Below, piece by piece: positions 45,357 through 54,935 of a DNA stretch of 64,000 nucleotides; within the stretch, counting starts at the first letter, position 1; each line of letters starts with the position of its first letter. Made by a program: the position numbers and the translations under genes. The notes under the pieces are model-generated. The model had not been told where the DNA came from and did not search any database. It saw nothing but the letters and a program-made list of their open reading frames with translations. Origin of the DNA: Deinococcus sp. QL22 (GTDB taxonomy: Bacteria; Deinococcota; Deinococci; Deinococcales; Deinococcaceae); contig NZ_CP097153.1 of NCBI RefSeq assembly GCF_023370075.1, positions 124,001 through 188,000 on the forward strand, read 5' to 3'.

Positions 45357-47102
45357 TTAAGGAAGCTTGGGCAAGGTAAAGCAAAACGTCGCGCCCTGAC
45401 TCACTTGACCCTCGGCGGCCACCTGACCCCCATGCCGCAAGACAATCCGCCGCACCGTCGCCAAGCCCACCCCCGTGCCCTCAAACTCCTCCTGACGGTG
45501 CAGCCGCTGGAATACCCCAAATAACTTGTCTTTGTACCGGTTGTCAAAACCTGTCCCATTGTCGTGCACATGGATCATCCACTTATGCGTATGCTCTTCA
45601 GCCCAGACCTCAATCCGCGCCTGCGCGGCATGACGGCTGTACTTCAGGGCATTCGACAGCAGATTCAGCATCACCTGCCGCAACAATTGCGGGTCACCCA
45701 TCACGATCGGCAGGGCCCGCACTTGCCACTCCACCTGGCGTCCTCGTTCCTCATACGCCAACTCCGCCTGGAGCCCAGTCACCAACGCCCCCAGATCCAC
45801 CAAGCGCATCTGGAGGGGTTGTCTGGCCGTGCGAGAGAGATCGAGCATGGCATCAATGAGGGCATTCATCCGCTGGGCGGAGTCCTCAATGATCTTCAGG
45901 GAGCGCGCTGAGGCGGGATCCAACCGCTCACTCAGCGACTTGCGCAGCAAGCTACTAAACCCATTGATATGCCGTACCGGAGTCCGTAAGTCATGTGAGA
46001 CGCTGTAGGTAAAGGCCTCCAGCTCATCATTGGTGGCCTGGAGTTTCTGACGTTCTGCCAGGACTTGGGCCACCCCCTCAGCTCGTTCCAGGGCCGAGGT
46101 GAGATTGTGAAGGGCAGCCTCCAGCACAACGTGATCAACAGCGGTCCAAGAGCGTTGTTCAAATAACGCCACACAAAACACCCCAACCGGCTTGCCGTGA
46201 ATCAGCACGGGCAAAGACACCGCCGTGTTGACATGCCCGATCACCTCCGCAGGGGTATCTGTGCCGTGCGCATAGTGGTCCTGATACCAGGGCTGGAGGC
46301 TGGTGAACGGCTTCAGAACCCCCTGTGCTTCATAGCGCAGCCCTGCGTCCACGACCGCCTGCAACGCTTCACTCCCCAGACTGCCCACTTGCGACTTGAC
46401 GCGCCAGCGGGGCTGCGGCCCATCTTGCAGCTCGTAGTACACCGCGTACCCCAGGGGCAACAAGCCCAACACAATCTCTTGAGCCCGCCGGATCAGGGGG
46501 AAGCGGTCTGTCTCCAAGCTCAGGTCACGCGTGAGTTGAGCAAAGGCTTCGAGCGCCTGATTGCGTACGTCGACTTCCTGGGTGCGCTGTTGCAATTGAT
46601 GCTCGGCCAGCACGCGGTGAGTCGTTTCGGAGACTGTGACCAAGATGCCGGCGACGCTGGACTGCTCGTCATACACCGGGCTGTAACTCAGGGTGAAGTA
46701 GCCATCTTCCTGTCCTCCGTGGCGAGTCAGGGACAGCGGTTGATCCACAAACTGCAAGGAGACGCCCTGAGTCAGCACCTGGTGATAGATGGGCGCGTTG
46801 AAACTCCACACCTCGGGCCAGCACTGTTGAGTGGGTTGGCCGAGACCCGCCGGATGTTTGCCGTCCATGACCTCCCGGTAGCCATCGTTATAGAGCTGGA
46901 TCAACTCTTCGCCCCAGAGCAAGACCATAGGAGTGGCGGTGTTGAGCAGCAGATTAACGACGGTTCGTAAACTGTCTGGCCACAAGTCGGGCGATCCCAA
47001 GGGGGTCAGCGACCAGTCGAGGGCCTGCATGTCTTGCGCGAGGTCACTCTGCCCGAGGAAGAAGGCGGGAGGGACAGCACGAGGAGCAGCGGGGGGTGTC
47101 AT
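45357..47102 (-). CDS. PAS-GAF histidine kinase
   Basis: 581 residues, soluble. PAS (about 25-165: LNTATPMVLLWGEELIQLYN), GAF (about 180-345), HisKA with His370 in SVSHDLRTPVRHI, HATPase with N box VMLNLLSNALKYS, G1 DNGTGFD and GTGVGLATVRRI. The PAS type (WPDSLRTVVN...LWGEELIQLYNDGY) is the one found in HWE/phytochrome-like kinases of Deinococcus. No receiver gene is adjacent; the orphan regulator at 27866 is a possible partner. The GAF is paralogous to the second GAF of the kinase at 9019. Confidence 0.93.
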   Translation of the reverse strand: MTPPAAPRAVPPAFFLGQSDLAQDMQALDWSLTPLGSPDLWPDSLRTVVNLLLNTATPMVLLWGEELIQLYNDGYREVMDGKHPAGLGQPTQQCWPEVWSFNAPIYHQVLTQGVSLQFVDQPLSLTRHGGQEDGYFTLSYSPVYDEQSSVAGILVTVSETTHRVLAEHQLQQRTQEVDVRNQALEAFAQLTRDLSLETDRFPLIRRAQEIVLGLLPLGYAVYYELQDGPQPRWRVKSQVGSLGSEALQAVVDAGLRYEAQGVLKPFTSLQPWYQDHYAHGTDTPAEVIGHVNTAVSLPVLIHGKPVGVFCVALFEQRSWTAVDHVVLEAALHNLTSALERAEGVAQVLAERQKLQATNDELEAFTYSVSHDLRTPVRHINGFSSLLRKSLSERLDPASARSLKIIEDSAQRMNALIDAMLDLSRTARQPLQMRLVDLGALVTGLQAELAYEERGRQVEWQVRALPIVMGDPQLLRQVMLNLLSNALKYSRHAAQARIEVWAEEHTHKWMIHVHDNGTGFDNRYKDKLFGVFQRLHRQEEFEGTGVGLATVRRIVLRHGGQVAAEGQVSQGATFCFTLPKLP

Positions 47103-47239
47103 GGAAAGCTGAGGATAGGTCAGTGCAAACAGACCTGGATAGCCGGAGTTTTATTCATCTATCAGTCGAGCGGCAAGCGCTGAAGAAGCTAAGGACAGCC
47201 GTGCTTCCAAGACCCAGAGCGTGTCCAGCCGAATTCACG

Positions 47240-47482
47240 CATCAGTGGCAGGCCGGCTGGGTCAACGTCAATGACGACGTACCTGCTGAGTGAGGGTAGG
47301 AAGGTGAGCGGTCTGCAATGCCATGAGGATCCGCCGCTCCATCCCTCCAGTGGCCTCCAGCACCCCCAGGGTCGGTGGCCTCTGGGTCAGCCGCTCGATC
47401 AAGTGCACGATCCCGGCAGCAAGGCGACATCCAGGCGGAACTTCGAAATGTCACTTCCAACGAAATATTCTTGGCTGGACAT
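47240..47482 (-). pseudogene. IS110-family transposase, N-terminal remnant
   Basis: Starts MSSQEYFVGSDISKFRLDVA (DEDD domain start, here VGSD instead of VGID), then after a frameshift ERLTQRPPTLGVLEATGGME and RRILMALQTAHLPTLTQQV. The C-terminal half is absent; a C-terminal IS110 remnant of similar type lies at 5396. Confidence 0.8.
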
Positions 47483-47649
47483 AACAGCCTCCTAAACAAG
47501 GGGATGGGGACGTGTTCCCGCCAAGCACGGGCTTGCAGAGACGAACTCTTCGGTTCAGGCACTTGTTCGGGCTTCAGGCGGGGACGGGGGAACGCGGCGA
47601 TCCCAGCTCATGCGCGGTGCTCGCCACCTGTCGCCAGGACGATCTGCCG

Positions 47650-47875
47650 CGTCCAGTCCCACCCTCAACAGACAAGCCGCAAGGCGAACTGCTGGGACAA
47701 CAGCGTTCTGGAGAGCTTTTTCAGCTCCCTGAACTAGGAGCTGCTGGACACGGCTCCCTTCGAGAGCCGGGCCGTTGCTCGCCAAGCGATCTTCGAATAT
47801 ATCGAGGTGTTCTCCAATCGACAACGCCGTCATTCGACACTGGACGACTTGACACCACACAAGTTCGAGCGCTAA
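47650..47875 (+). pseudogene. IS3-family OrfB, C-terminal remnant
   Basis: SRKANCWDNSVLESFFSSLN, TAG (47735-47737), ELLDTAPFESRAVARQAIFE, VFSNRQRRHSTLDDLTPHKF. The NCWDN...ES segment carries the final catalytic Glu of the rve domain. An amber codon interrupts it and the N-terminal two-thirds are gone. Confidence 0.85.
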
Positions 47876-47996
47876 GCAGGGGTGGCTTAACCCGACGTAT
47901 GCAAGACCGACTCAAGCCTACTCCCGGGTTGCCAAAGGCATTGCGCCAACAGGCTGGGCACTCACTGAAGATGCAGAGCTCAAGCGTTTGGCGCGT

Positions 47997-50066
47997 TCAG
48001 GGGCTGGGTGCGTGGGCTGAGACTTCGTCCTGAACCTGGAGTTCATCCATACGCACGCTCCGGTGGTAACGCACCAGCGCGATTCCGTACGGCGCGAGCG
48101 TCATAACCTGCGGCAGATAGGTTCCATTTTCAAAGCAAAGCCCACCATCAGGAAGCCTGATCTGCAAGGGTTGAGTCGGATGAACGTTCAACAGATGCAG
48201 TACACAGGTCTCCCCCAGTTCAGAAAGGGTCACGTTGAGCCTTTCTGGGAGGCGGCACATGGGAACGTCAGCATGGAGCAACACCTGCGCCAGCAGATCA
48301 ATCACGGCCTCTTCGGGAAAATCGCCGGCGAGGTAATACGCTTTCCCAGCACCAAAGTGGTGGGACGTCACCGCAGGTTGGCCGGCTATAAAGTCTTGCT
48401 GGAAGGTTGCCAACATTTCTGCGCCCGTGAGGTGGATAACTTCAGCCCAGTTGAAGACGTCGTAAGTCGTGCCACTGTTCAGCAGCTGAATTTGATTTTT
48501 CTCGTGAGGCTGCAAGACGACCCATTCTTCGACCCAGAGCCCCAGCACGTCACCTAGCAGGGCCGGGTATCCGCCGAGCTGGACATGCTCGTGCTCATCG
48601 ACGATACCACTGAAAAAGCCGCTGACCAACGTGCCGCCTGATGCGACAAAGCGGCGGACATTCTGGGCGGCAGGATGAGACAGCAGGTACTGGTTGGGCA
48701 GGGCCACGACGTCGTAGGCACTGAGATCACCCTCAGGATGAACGAAATCGACGTTCTGCCCCAGTTGCTTGAGAGCGGCGTACCACTTTTGCACCAAGGG
48801 CATCAGCTTCAGAGCTGCAGGCTTACTGTCAATCTCCAAAGCCCACCAGTTGTTCCAATCAAACATTATGGCCACGCGGGCCGGCAGCCGCGCCTGGGTC
48901 AGTTCAGCGAGGGTCTTGAGTTCCTGTCCAAGAGCTTTCACTTCCTGCCAGACTCTAGACCGCTCTGGTCCCACATGCTGCACCATGCCACTGTGGTACT
49001 TCTCTGCGCCAGCACGGGAAGCACGCCATTGAAAGAACATCAGACCGCTCGCTCCATGCGCGAGTGCTTGATGGTTGAGCAGCCGCATCAAGCCGGGCCG
49101 TTTCAGGGAATTGCGCTCACGCCAGTTCACAGCGCTGGTCGCCTGTTCCATCAAGATCCACCGCTGCCCACCCCGCAACGAGCGCATCATGTCGTAGCTC
49201 ATTCCCGCTTCGAAATGAGGACGGCTGCCACCAGGATCAGGATAAGCGTCCAGAGAGACGACGTCTTCCTCCTGTGCCCACTTAAAGTAATCCAAACCCG
49301 GCAAGAATCCCAAGAAATTGGTGGTCACCGGAATGTGGGGCGTCATGTTCCGGAGGACGTCCGCTTCCAACCGGTACAGGGTGAGAAGATTGTCGCTAGA
49401 AAAGCGCCGCCAGTCGAGTTGCTGTGTCGGATTGGCGTAGGTGGGAGCGCGGCGGGGCGGTTGGATTTCTGCCCAGTCGCCGTACCGCTGGCTCCAGAAA
49501 GCAGTGCCCCAGGCGAAATTGAGGGTGTCGAGCGTTCCGTATTTGTCGCGTAACCAACTCCGGAACTCTTCAGCACAGAGAGAGCAAAAGCACTGATCAA
49601 CGTGGCAGCCGTACTCATTGTTGACATGCCACAGCTTGAGGGCCGGATGATCCTGATAGCGCCGCGCCAACTGCTCAGTCAACTCCCGGACATGGGTACG
49701 GAAGGCCTTGTGGCTGGGGCAATAGAGCTGCCGTCCACCCACTTCCAGCCGCACACCGTCGGCCGTCACGGGTTTGGAGTCTGGATATTTGAGGGACAAC
49801 CAGGGGGGCGGAGACGCTGTAGCTGTGGCCAAATTCACCCCGATGCCATGCTCGTGAAGCAAGTCCATGACCTCGTCTAGCCAGTCGAAAATATAGGTAC
49901 CGGGTTGAGGTTCGAGGTGAGCCCACGAGAAGATGCCGAGGGAAACGAGGTTCACGCCCGCCTCATTCATCAGCCGGACGTCTTCACGCCAGATTTCGCG
50001 GGGCCATTGTTCCGGATTGTAATCTGCACCGTAAATGATGCCGTCAAAGTTGTTGATGTCAAACAT
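47997..50066 (-). CDS. GH42 beta-galactosidase
   Basis: 689 residues, no signal peptide, so cytoplasmic. Family 42 layout: TIM barrel to about residue 390 with acid/base Glu151 in WHVNNEYG and nucleophile Glu307 in ILMEQATSAVNW; zinc cluster Cys116, Cys159, Cys161, Cys164 with the spacing known from the Thermus enzyme; then the trimerisation domain (VDFVHPEGDLSAYDVVALPN) and a C-terminal beta domain. It should release galactose from beta-galactosides taken up by the adjacent importer. Last gene of the minus-strand operon SBP-permease-permease-GH42. Confidence 0.95.
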   Translation of the reverse strand: MFDINNFDGIIYGADYNPEQWPREIWREDVRLMNEAGVNLVSLGIFSWAHLEPQPGTYIFDWLDEVMDLLHEHGIGVNLATATASPPPWLSLKYPDSKPVTADGVRLEVGGRQLYCPSHKAFRTHVRELTEQLARRYQDHPALKLWHVNNEYGCHVDQCFCSLCAEEFRSWLRDKYGTLDTLNFAWGTAFWSQRYGDWAEIQPPRRAPTYANPTQQLDWRRFSSDNLLTLYRLEADVLRNMTPHIPVTTNFLGFLPGLDYFKWAQEEDVVSLDAYPDPGGSRPHFEAGMSYDMMRSLRGGQRWILMEQATSAVNWRERNSLKRPGLMRLLNHQALAHGASGLMFFQWRASRAGAEKYHSGMVQHVGPERSRVWQEVKALGQELKTLAELTQARLPARVAIMFDWNNWWALEIDSKPAALKLMPLVQKWYAALKQLGQNVDFVHPEGDLSAYDVVALPNQYLLSHPAAQNVRRFVASGGTLVSGFFSGIVDEHEHVQLGGYPALLGDVLGLWVEEWVVLQPHEKNQIQLLNSGTTYDVFNWAEVIHLTGAEMLATFQQDFIAGQPAVTSHHFGAGKAYYLAGDFPEEAVIDLLAQVLLHADVPMCRLPERLNVTLSELGETCVLHLLNVHPTQPLQIRLPDGGLCFENGTYLPQVMTLAPYGIALVRYHRSVRMDELQVQDEVSAHAPSP

Positions 50067-50136
50067 ACGAGACCTTTTTGACCTAAAGAAGTGAATGGCC
50101 TAACCACTTCGTCCTGTGGCCAGGCGAGAGGAGGCT

Positions 50137-51018
50137 TTAGTCTTTAACAGCGCCGCCCGCAATGCCAGCGACGAAGTGGCGCTGCAGGGCGAGGAAGAGG
50201 GCGAGGAAGGGCAAGGTAGCAATGGTCGTTCCGACCATCAGGGCACCCCAGGACACGCGCGTGAGACCCACGAGGGTTCCCAGCGCCACTGGCATGGTGT
50301 AACTGTCCTTTTGAGTCAGGACGATCAGCGGCCACAGGTAGTCGTTCCAGCTGGACAAGAACAGCAAAATGGCGAGTGCGGCAAGGGTCGGACGTACCAC
50401 CGGTAACGCAATCTGCCAGAAGGTACGCCATTCGTTGGCCCCGTCGATGCGGGCAGCATGCAGCAGGTCATCTGGAACGGTTTGAAAGGCCTGACGCATA
50501 TAGAAGATGCCAATAGTATTTGCGAGGGTCGGAAGGATGACCGCCCAGTAGGTATTGCTGAGGTGCAGGTCACGGGCAACCAGAATGAACTGCGGAATAA
50601 TCGTGACAAAGCTGGGAATGGTCAGCGTCGCCAAGATAAGACCAAACAAGATGTTGCGGCCGGGGAACACATATTTTGAGAAGGCGTATCCAGCCATACT
50701 GGTGAGCAACATGCTGACCAGCGTGTACAGGGTGGAAATCACGATGCTGTTGCCCAGAGCACGGACAAAGTTGGTATCGGCCTGAAGTTGACTAAAGTTT
50801 TCCCGGAAGGCTCCCCCGAGCGATAAGGGAGGTGATGGACTAAAGATGGCACTGTCTGAATGGGTGCTAAACACCACCATCAGATACAGCGGTGCCAGAA
50901 ACAGCAGGGCCAACGGGATCAACGCAGCATGAAGGAGAAGGCTACTGCCCAAGCGACGGGTTTGGGCGCGGCGTGATAAGGCCTGTGCGGTGTTCGGCCG
51001 TGTCGTCTGGGAGGTCAT
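50137..51018 (-). CDS. carbohydrate ABC permease (MalG type)
   Basis: 293 residues, about six membrane segments (LGSSLLLHAALIPLALLFLA first). Binding-protein-dependent permease loop ARIDGANEWRTFWQIALPVV (EAA motif) touches the ATPase. Pairs with the MalF-type permease: its ATG overlaps that gene's stop by 4 nt (51015-51018), so they are translationally coupled. Role: inner-membrane half of a beta-galactoside or related sugar importer. Confidence 0.94.
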   Translation of the reverse strand: MTSQTTRPNTAQALSRRAQTRRLGSSLLLHAALIPLALLFLAPLYLMVVFSTHSDSAIFSPSPPLSLGGAFRENFSQLQADTNFVRALGNSIVISTLYTLVSMLLTSMAGYAFSKYVFPGRNILFGLILATLTIPSFVTIIPQFILVARDLHLSNTYWAVILPTLANTIGIFYMRQAFQTVPDDLLHAARIDGANEWRTFWQIALPVVRPTLAALAILLFLSSWNDYLWPLIVLTQKDSYTMPVALGTLVGLTRVSWGALMVGTTIATLPFLALFLALQRHFVAGIAGGAVKD

Positions 51019-51902
51019 TCTTCTCTCCCAAACAGGCGCAGCTGCACCATGCTGACAATTGCAGCGATGCCGGCGACCGTATAGGCAATGGTGCTGGCGT
51101 ACCCGAAGTTAAAGCTCCGGAATCCCTGTTGGTACAGGTAGGTGCCTAACGTCATGGTGGCGTTTCCTGGACCACTGTTGGTGATCAGCGCAGGCTCGGT
51201 GAACAGTTGCAGTGTGCCGATCAGGCTCAGCACCAGGCAAAACAGCAAGGTGGGCCGCAGGAGAGGCAGAGTGATCTTCCAGAACTGATGCCAGGGGGTC
51301 GCCCCATCGATCGAGGCGGCCTCATACAGCTCCTCGCGGATGCCCTGAAGACCGGCCAGTAAAATGATGGTGTTGTACCCGGTCCAGCGCCACGTCAGGG
51401 CAAGAATAATAACGGCCATGGCAGGGACAGGCTGGTTCAACCAGTCGACAGCAGGAAGGCCAAGAGTGGTCAGGGTATGGTTGACCATCCCAAAGTCAGA
51501 GTTGAACAGCAACCGGAAGACCGCGGAGTAGGCGACTGTCCCAACGACGAGCGGCGCGAAAAAAGCGAACCGGAACAGGCCCCGGGCCCGGAGGTGACGG
51601 CTGTTCAGTGCGATGGCCAAGGTCGTGGCCAGCATCAGCATGGTCGGTACCTGAATCACCAAGATCAGCAGCGTGTTTTTCAGCGCGGTCAGGAAGAACT
51701 CATCCCCCAACAGGCGCGACCAGTTTGCCAGACTGTAGGGCGCGGCCGCGCCCAGCCGGGAGTCTTTGAAGCTCATCAGAAAGGAGCTGATGATAGGCCA
51801 GGCCCAGAAGCTGAGGAAAATCAGCAGGTAAGGCAAGATGAACAGGTACGGCGCAGCCGGGAATCGGCGTCGGGTTCGGGGCAGTGCAGGAACGGTCGTC
51901 AT
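51015..51902 (-). CDS. carbohydrate ABC permease (MalF type)
   Basis: 295 residues, about six membrane segments (APYLFILPYLLIFLSFWAWP first). EAA loop EAASIDGATPWHQFWKITLP. Second gene of the sugar operon, 188 bp after the binding-protein gene; the gap includes the palindrome CTCCTGCAGGAG (51973-51984) that may adjust downstream expression or RNA stability. No ATP-binding subunit gene is present in the operon, so a shared MsmK/UgpC-type ATPase encoded elsewhere is needed. Confidence 0.94.
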   Translation of the reverse strand: MTTVPALPRTRRRFPAAPYLFILPYLLIFLSFWAWPIISSFLMSFKDSRLGAAAPYSLANWSRLLGDEFFLTALKNTLLILVIQVPTMLMLATTLAIALNSRHLRARGLFRFAFFAPLVVGTVAYSAVFRLLFNSDFGMVNHTLTTLGLPAVDWLNQPVPAMAVIILALTWRWTGYNTIILLAGLQGIREELYEAASIDGATPWHQFWKITLPLLRPTLLFCLVLSLIGTLQLFTEPALITNSGPGNATMTLGTYLYQQGFRSFNFGYASTIAYTVAGIAAIVSMVQLRLFGREE

Positions 51903-52090
51903 GGATGAACCTCAAGGCAGAGAACGCAGAGCAAAAGGGCGGGCTGACTGATGTCCCCGCCCTATCTTGGATCTCCTGCAGGAGTCATTTCCAGGCGACC
52001 GCAGATTCCCGCTTGACCCAGTGAAATCGCTGGAACTTCAAGGGGAACAGCGGGCCGCGCGACTCTCGCAGGAGACCTGCTGCATCTGAT

Positions 52091-53365
52091 TTATTTCGCG
52101 ATGGAAAGGCTTGTGGCGCTGCTGATTTTCTTGGCCGCGTCATTCAGCGCTTCCTGTGCAGTTTTATATTTGCCGTTGAGGTAGTCGGTCTGCACGACAA
52201 TCATGATCTGACGGGCATCCTGAAAGTACTGGGTCCCACGCGCCTGGGGCACGTCGCCCAGGGTGCCGAGAATGGTCTGCCAGACCTTCTGGTTTCCCCA
52301 GAACGCTTGACCTTGCGCCACGTAGGGATCTTTGGTGGCGGCGAGCAGACTGGGAACCAGTCCCTGTGTTTTCAGCATGGCGATCTGGCCGGTGGTGCTG
52401 CCGACGGCATGCTGCAGGAAAGCAAAGGCCGCGGGTTTATTTTTGCTGCTGCTTGGAATGGCCAGGGCGCTGCCTCCCAAGTTGCTGGCCCGCACGCCGC
52501 CTGTTCGGCTGGCCGGCATAAGGTACACGCCCCACTTGCCCTTCTGGTCGGCTGCATTGGTTCGGATGGTGCCTTCGTACCAGGCGCCGTACATGGCGCT
52601 GGCCGTCTTGCCCGCCTTGATGTTGGTAATCTGCCCGCCCCAGTCGCCGGTGGCCAGAACCTTGGCGTCATTGAGTTTCTTGATGGTGTTGAGAGCTGTC
52701 ACGCATCCAGACTTGTTGATCGTGATCTGCTGGCCGCCATCGTCAAAGTAAAAGCAGCCATTCTGGTTGGCCAGCATGCGGAACCACTCGTCGTCTTGGC
52801 CATTGGCGATGGTCGCCATTTTAACCTTGTTCCCAAATTTTGCGTTGAGCTTTTTCCCTGCGGCAATGAAGTCGTCCCACGTCCGGATGGCGGTGGGATT
52901 GATGCCTGCTTGCTGATACAGGTCGCGCCGGTAAAACAGGACCACGGGGCCGGAATCCCAGGGCATGGCGTAGCGTCGGCCGTTGGCGGTGAGCTCCGTC
53001 CACTTAAAAGCGGGGAAATTCTTGACCAGTTTGTCTGCTCCCAGCGTATTGAGGTCAGTAAAGCAGTCAGGGAAGCGCGCCCAAAACACTTCTGCTTCAT
53101 TGTTTTCAATGGAATACACATCAGGAAGATCGACGCCACCCGCGGCGCAGCCCGCAAGGCCGCGGTCATAGACACTCTGGTTTCCAAGATCGACGATATT
53201 CACTTTGACGTTGGGGTACTTCTTGTTAAAGCTGGGCACGGTGCTTTGGAGAGCTTTGGCAGCGACATCCCAAGACCAGAGGGTAACGGTGCCTGACAGC
53301 GCACTGCTTTGGGCAGCGGCAGACGTGACAAGAGCAAGAGCGGACAGCAGAATTAACTTCTTCAT
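52091..53365 (-). CDS. extracellular sugar-binding protein
   Basis: 424 residues from ATG 53365, five nt after AGGAGG. Signal peptide MKKLILLSALALVTSAAAQ (no lipobox, so periplasmic/secreted). Family 1 solute-binding fold: SGTVTLWSWDVAAKALQSTV, FNKKYPNVKVNIVDLG, YAMPWDSGPVVLFYRRDLYQ, GAWYEGTIRTNAADQKGKWG. Delivers an oligosaccharide, probably galactoside, to the permeases downstream. First gene of the operon, next to two operators for the LacI repressor. The frame extends upstream, but the ribosome site decides the start. Confidence 0.94.
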   Translation of the reverse strand: MKKLILLSALALVTSAAAQSSALSGTVTLWSWDVAAKALQSTVPSFNKKYPNVKVNIVDLGNQSVYDRGLAGCAAGGVDLPDVYSIENNEAEVFWARFPDCFTDLNTLGADKLVKNFPAFKWTELTANGRRYAMPWDSGPVVLFYRRDLYQQAGINPTAIRTWDDFIAAGKKLNAKFGNKVKMATIANGQDDEWFRMLANQNGCFYFDDGGQQITINKSGCVTALNTIKKLNDAKVLATGDWGGQITNIKAGKTASAMYGAWYEGTIRTNAADQKGKWGVYLMPASRTGGVRASNLGGSALAIPSSSKNKPAAFAFLQHAVGSTTGQIAMLKTQGLVPSLLAATKDPYVAQGQAFWGNQKVWQTILGTLGDVPQARGTQYFQDARQIMIVVQTDYLNGKYKTAQEALNDAAKKISSATSLSIAK

Positions 53366-53421
53366 AGGGCCTCCTGAGGCTAGGAAAACGGTAAAGAGAG
53401 GAAAGTGACGCGAAGTAGCCA

Positions 53422-53487
53422 AGTAACCGGTTGCTGGATAGAATTTTCGACAAACTCAACATCTGGTCTGCCAGTAACCGGTTACTG
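53422..53487. promoter_or_regulatory. two LacI-type operators before the sugar operon
   Basis: AGTAACCGGTTGCT (53422-53435) and the perfect palindrome CAGTAACCGGTTACTG (53472-53487), 57-122 bp upstream of the binding-protein start. CG-centred palindromes of this form are classic LacI-family sites. Two sites 50 bp apart would allow cooperative repression. Confidence 0.75.
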
Positions 53488-53693
53488 AACAACAGAGATC
53501 TGGATTTGTGATTCTCGGCGGCCAATCTAAAGGAGAACAGTCAATCCACTCATGACCTCCGGAAAGCGAACTCCCCTGAGACGAAGTTCATGTTCTTTGC
53601 CAACAGATTAGAGCCCACACAACGAGTAAGGGCATTCTAAACAACAGGGTCGTATCCTAGAAGACCAATATTCAAAGGAGCTGACTAAAGTAA

Positions 53694-53739
53694 TTGATTG
53701 TCATGCCTCTTCAGCTTACACTACAAGTAACCGGTTTCT
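53694..53739 (+). promoter_or_regulatory. lacI promoter with own operator
   Basis: TTGATT (53694-53699), 17 bp, TACACT (53717-53722), then operator AGTAACCGGTTTCT (53726-53739) covering the predicted transcription start. The repressor should control its own gene. Confidence 0.7.
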
Positions 53740-53754
53740 CAAGGGGGGTTCAGC

Positions 53755-54819
53755 ATCCGGAAAAAAGCCCCAACCATTTACGACATCGCCCGACACGCTC
53801 AAGTTTCCGTGGCCACCGTCTCCCGGGTGCTCAACGGGATCAGTACCGTCAACAGTGATTTGCGCCTTCGTGTGGAATGTGCCATGCATGACCTGCGCTT
53901 CAGACCCAATCGCTTGGCTCAAAATCTCTACCATCACCGTTCCAACACCATTGGCTGCATCCTGCCCGATATCGTCAACCCTTTTTTTGCCCAAATTTTT
54001 ATGCAGTTGGAGGTCAAAGCGTTCGAGTGTGGATACACGATCATCCTCGGAAATACGGTCAGCACCCGCGAACTTGAACGCACCTACCTGCGGACACTTG
54101 CAGAACAGCAAGTGGACGGTCTCGTGGTTCTGGGCGGACTGACCAATGATCCAGAGCCACCTCCAGAAGACATTCAACTGATGCAAGAGCTTGCTGAACG
54201 GCTTCCAATTGTCACCGTTAATGGTGACTTAGCCGACGTGAACATTATCTCCAGCGTAAGATCCGACGAATCGGGTGGAATGAGCGCCATTCTCTCGCAT
54301 TTGCATGAGCAAGGTCATACGGACGTTGCCTTTTTAGGTGGCCGTCCGGACGTCACCAATACCCTCGATAAACTCTCTGTCTATCAAGGCTTCTCCCCAC
54401 ACCATCCCCCTGAATGGGTTCAACTTACCGGCCTGTCTATTGAATCAGGTGTTGAGGCGCTCAAGCAGCTTCTTCACTCTTCGCAGCGACCCACTGCGGC
54501 AGTCTGTGCCAATGATCTTGTGGCTGCCGGTGTCCTGATGGCCGCCCGGGAACATGGATTGAATGTTCCGAAAGATCTCTCCGTAGTAGGTTTTGACGAC
54601 ATTTTCCTTGCACAGGTGGTCACACCTGCCCTGACAACTGTGAACCATAATTACAGCGAACTTGCCCGAAGAGCATTAAATGCTCTGCTGGCGAGCATTG
54701 AGGGAGAATCACCCGACCGCACGATCAACGTGCCCACATTCTTGGTCAAACGAGAATCAGTTGCTCTACACCACCCACAGGATCGACGTCGTACTTCAGT
54801 GAAGTCGAATCAACCGTGA
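53755..54819 (+). CDS. LacI-family repressor, apparent ATC start
   Basis: 354 residues if it starts at ATC 53755. HTH: RKKAPTIYDIARHAQVSVAT then VSRVLNG, hinge RPNRLAQNL, then the sugar-binding periplasmic-like domain (TIGCILPDIVNPFFAQIFMQ, VDGLVVLGG, RSDESGGMSA, PTAAVCANDLVAAG, SVVGFDDIFLAQVVTPALTT). No ATG, GTG or TTG occurs in frame upstream of the HTH after the promoter; AAGGGGGG stands 6 nt before the ATC, exactly where family members begin with M-R-K. Starting at the in-frame GTG 53809 would delete most of the HTH. It is divergent from the sugar operon and presumably represses it until galactoside is present. Confidence 0.9.
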   Translation: MRKKAPTIYDIARHAQVSVATVSRVLNGISTVNSDLRLRVECAMHDLRFRPNRLAQNLYHHRSNTIGCILPDIVNPFFAQIFMQLEVKAFECGYTIILGNTVSTRELERTYLRTLAEQQVDGLVVLGGLTNDPEPPPEDIQLMQELAERLPIVTVNGDLADVNIISSVRSDESGGMSAILSHLHEQGHTDVAFLGGRPDVTNTLDKLSVYQGFSPHHPPEWVQLTGLSIESGVEALKQLLHSSQRPTAAVCANDLVAAGVLMAAREHGLNVPKDLSVVGFDDIFLAQVVTPALTTVNHNYSELARRALNALLASIEGESPDRTINVPTFLVKRESVALHHPQDRRRTSVKSNQP

Positions 54820-54935
54820 ATCTGCTTCTGATCTGCTGTTGTGCCCCCTTAGCCTGCCCATGCTGACGTGATCAGAGCAGCAGTGGGGAAGAGGCTGGGG
54901 GGCCGGACATAGCCCTCAGTCCTGCTCAACTCACC

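Noticed and set aside
52307..53296. 329-codon plus-strand ORF
   Set aside because: Antisense to the sugar-binding protein gene, which has a signal peptide and family motifs.
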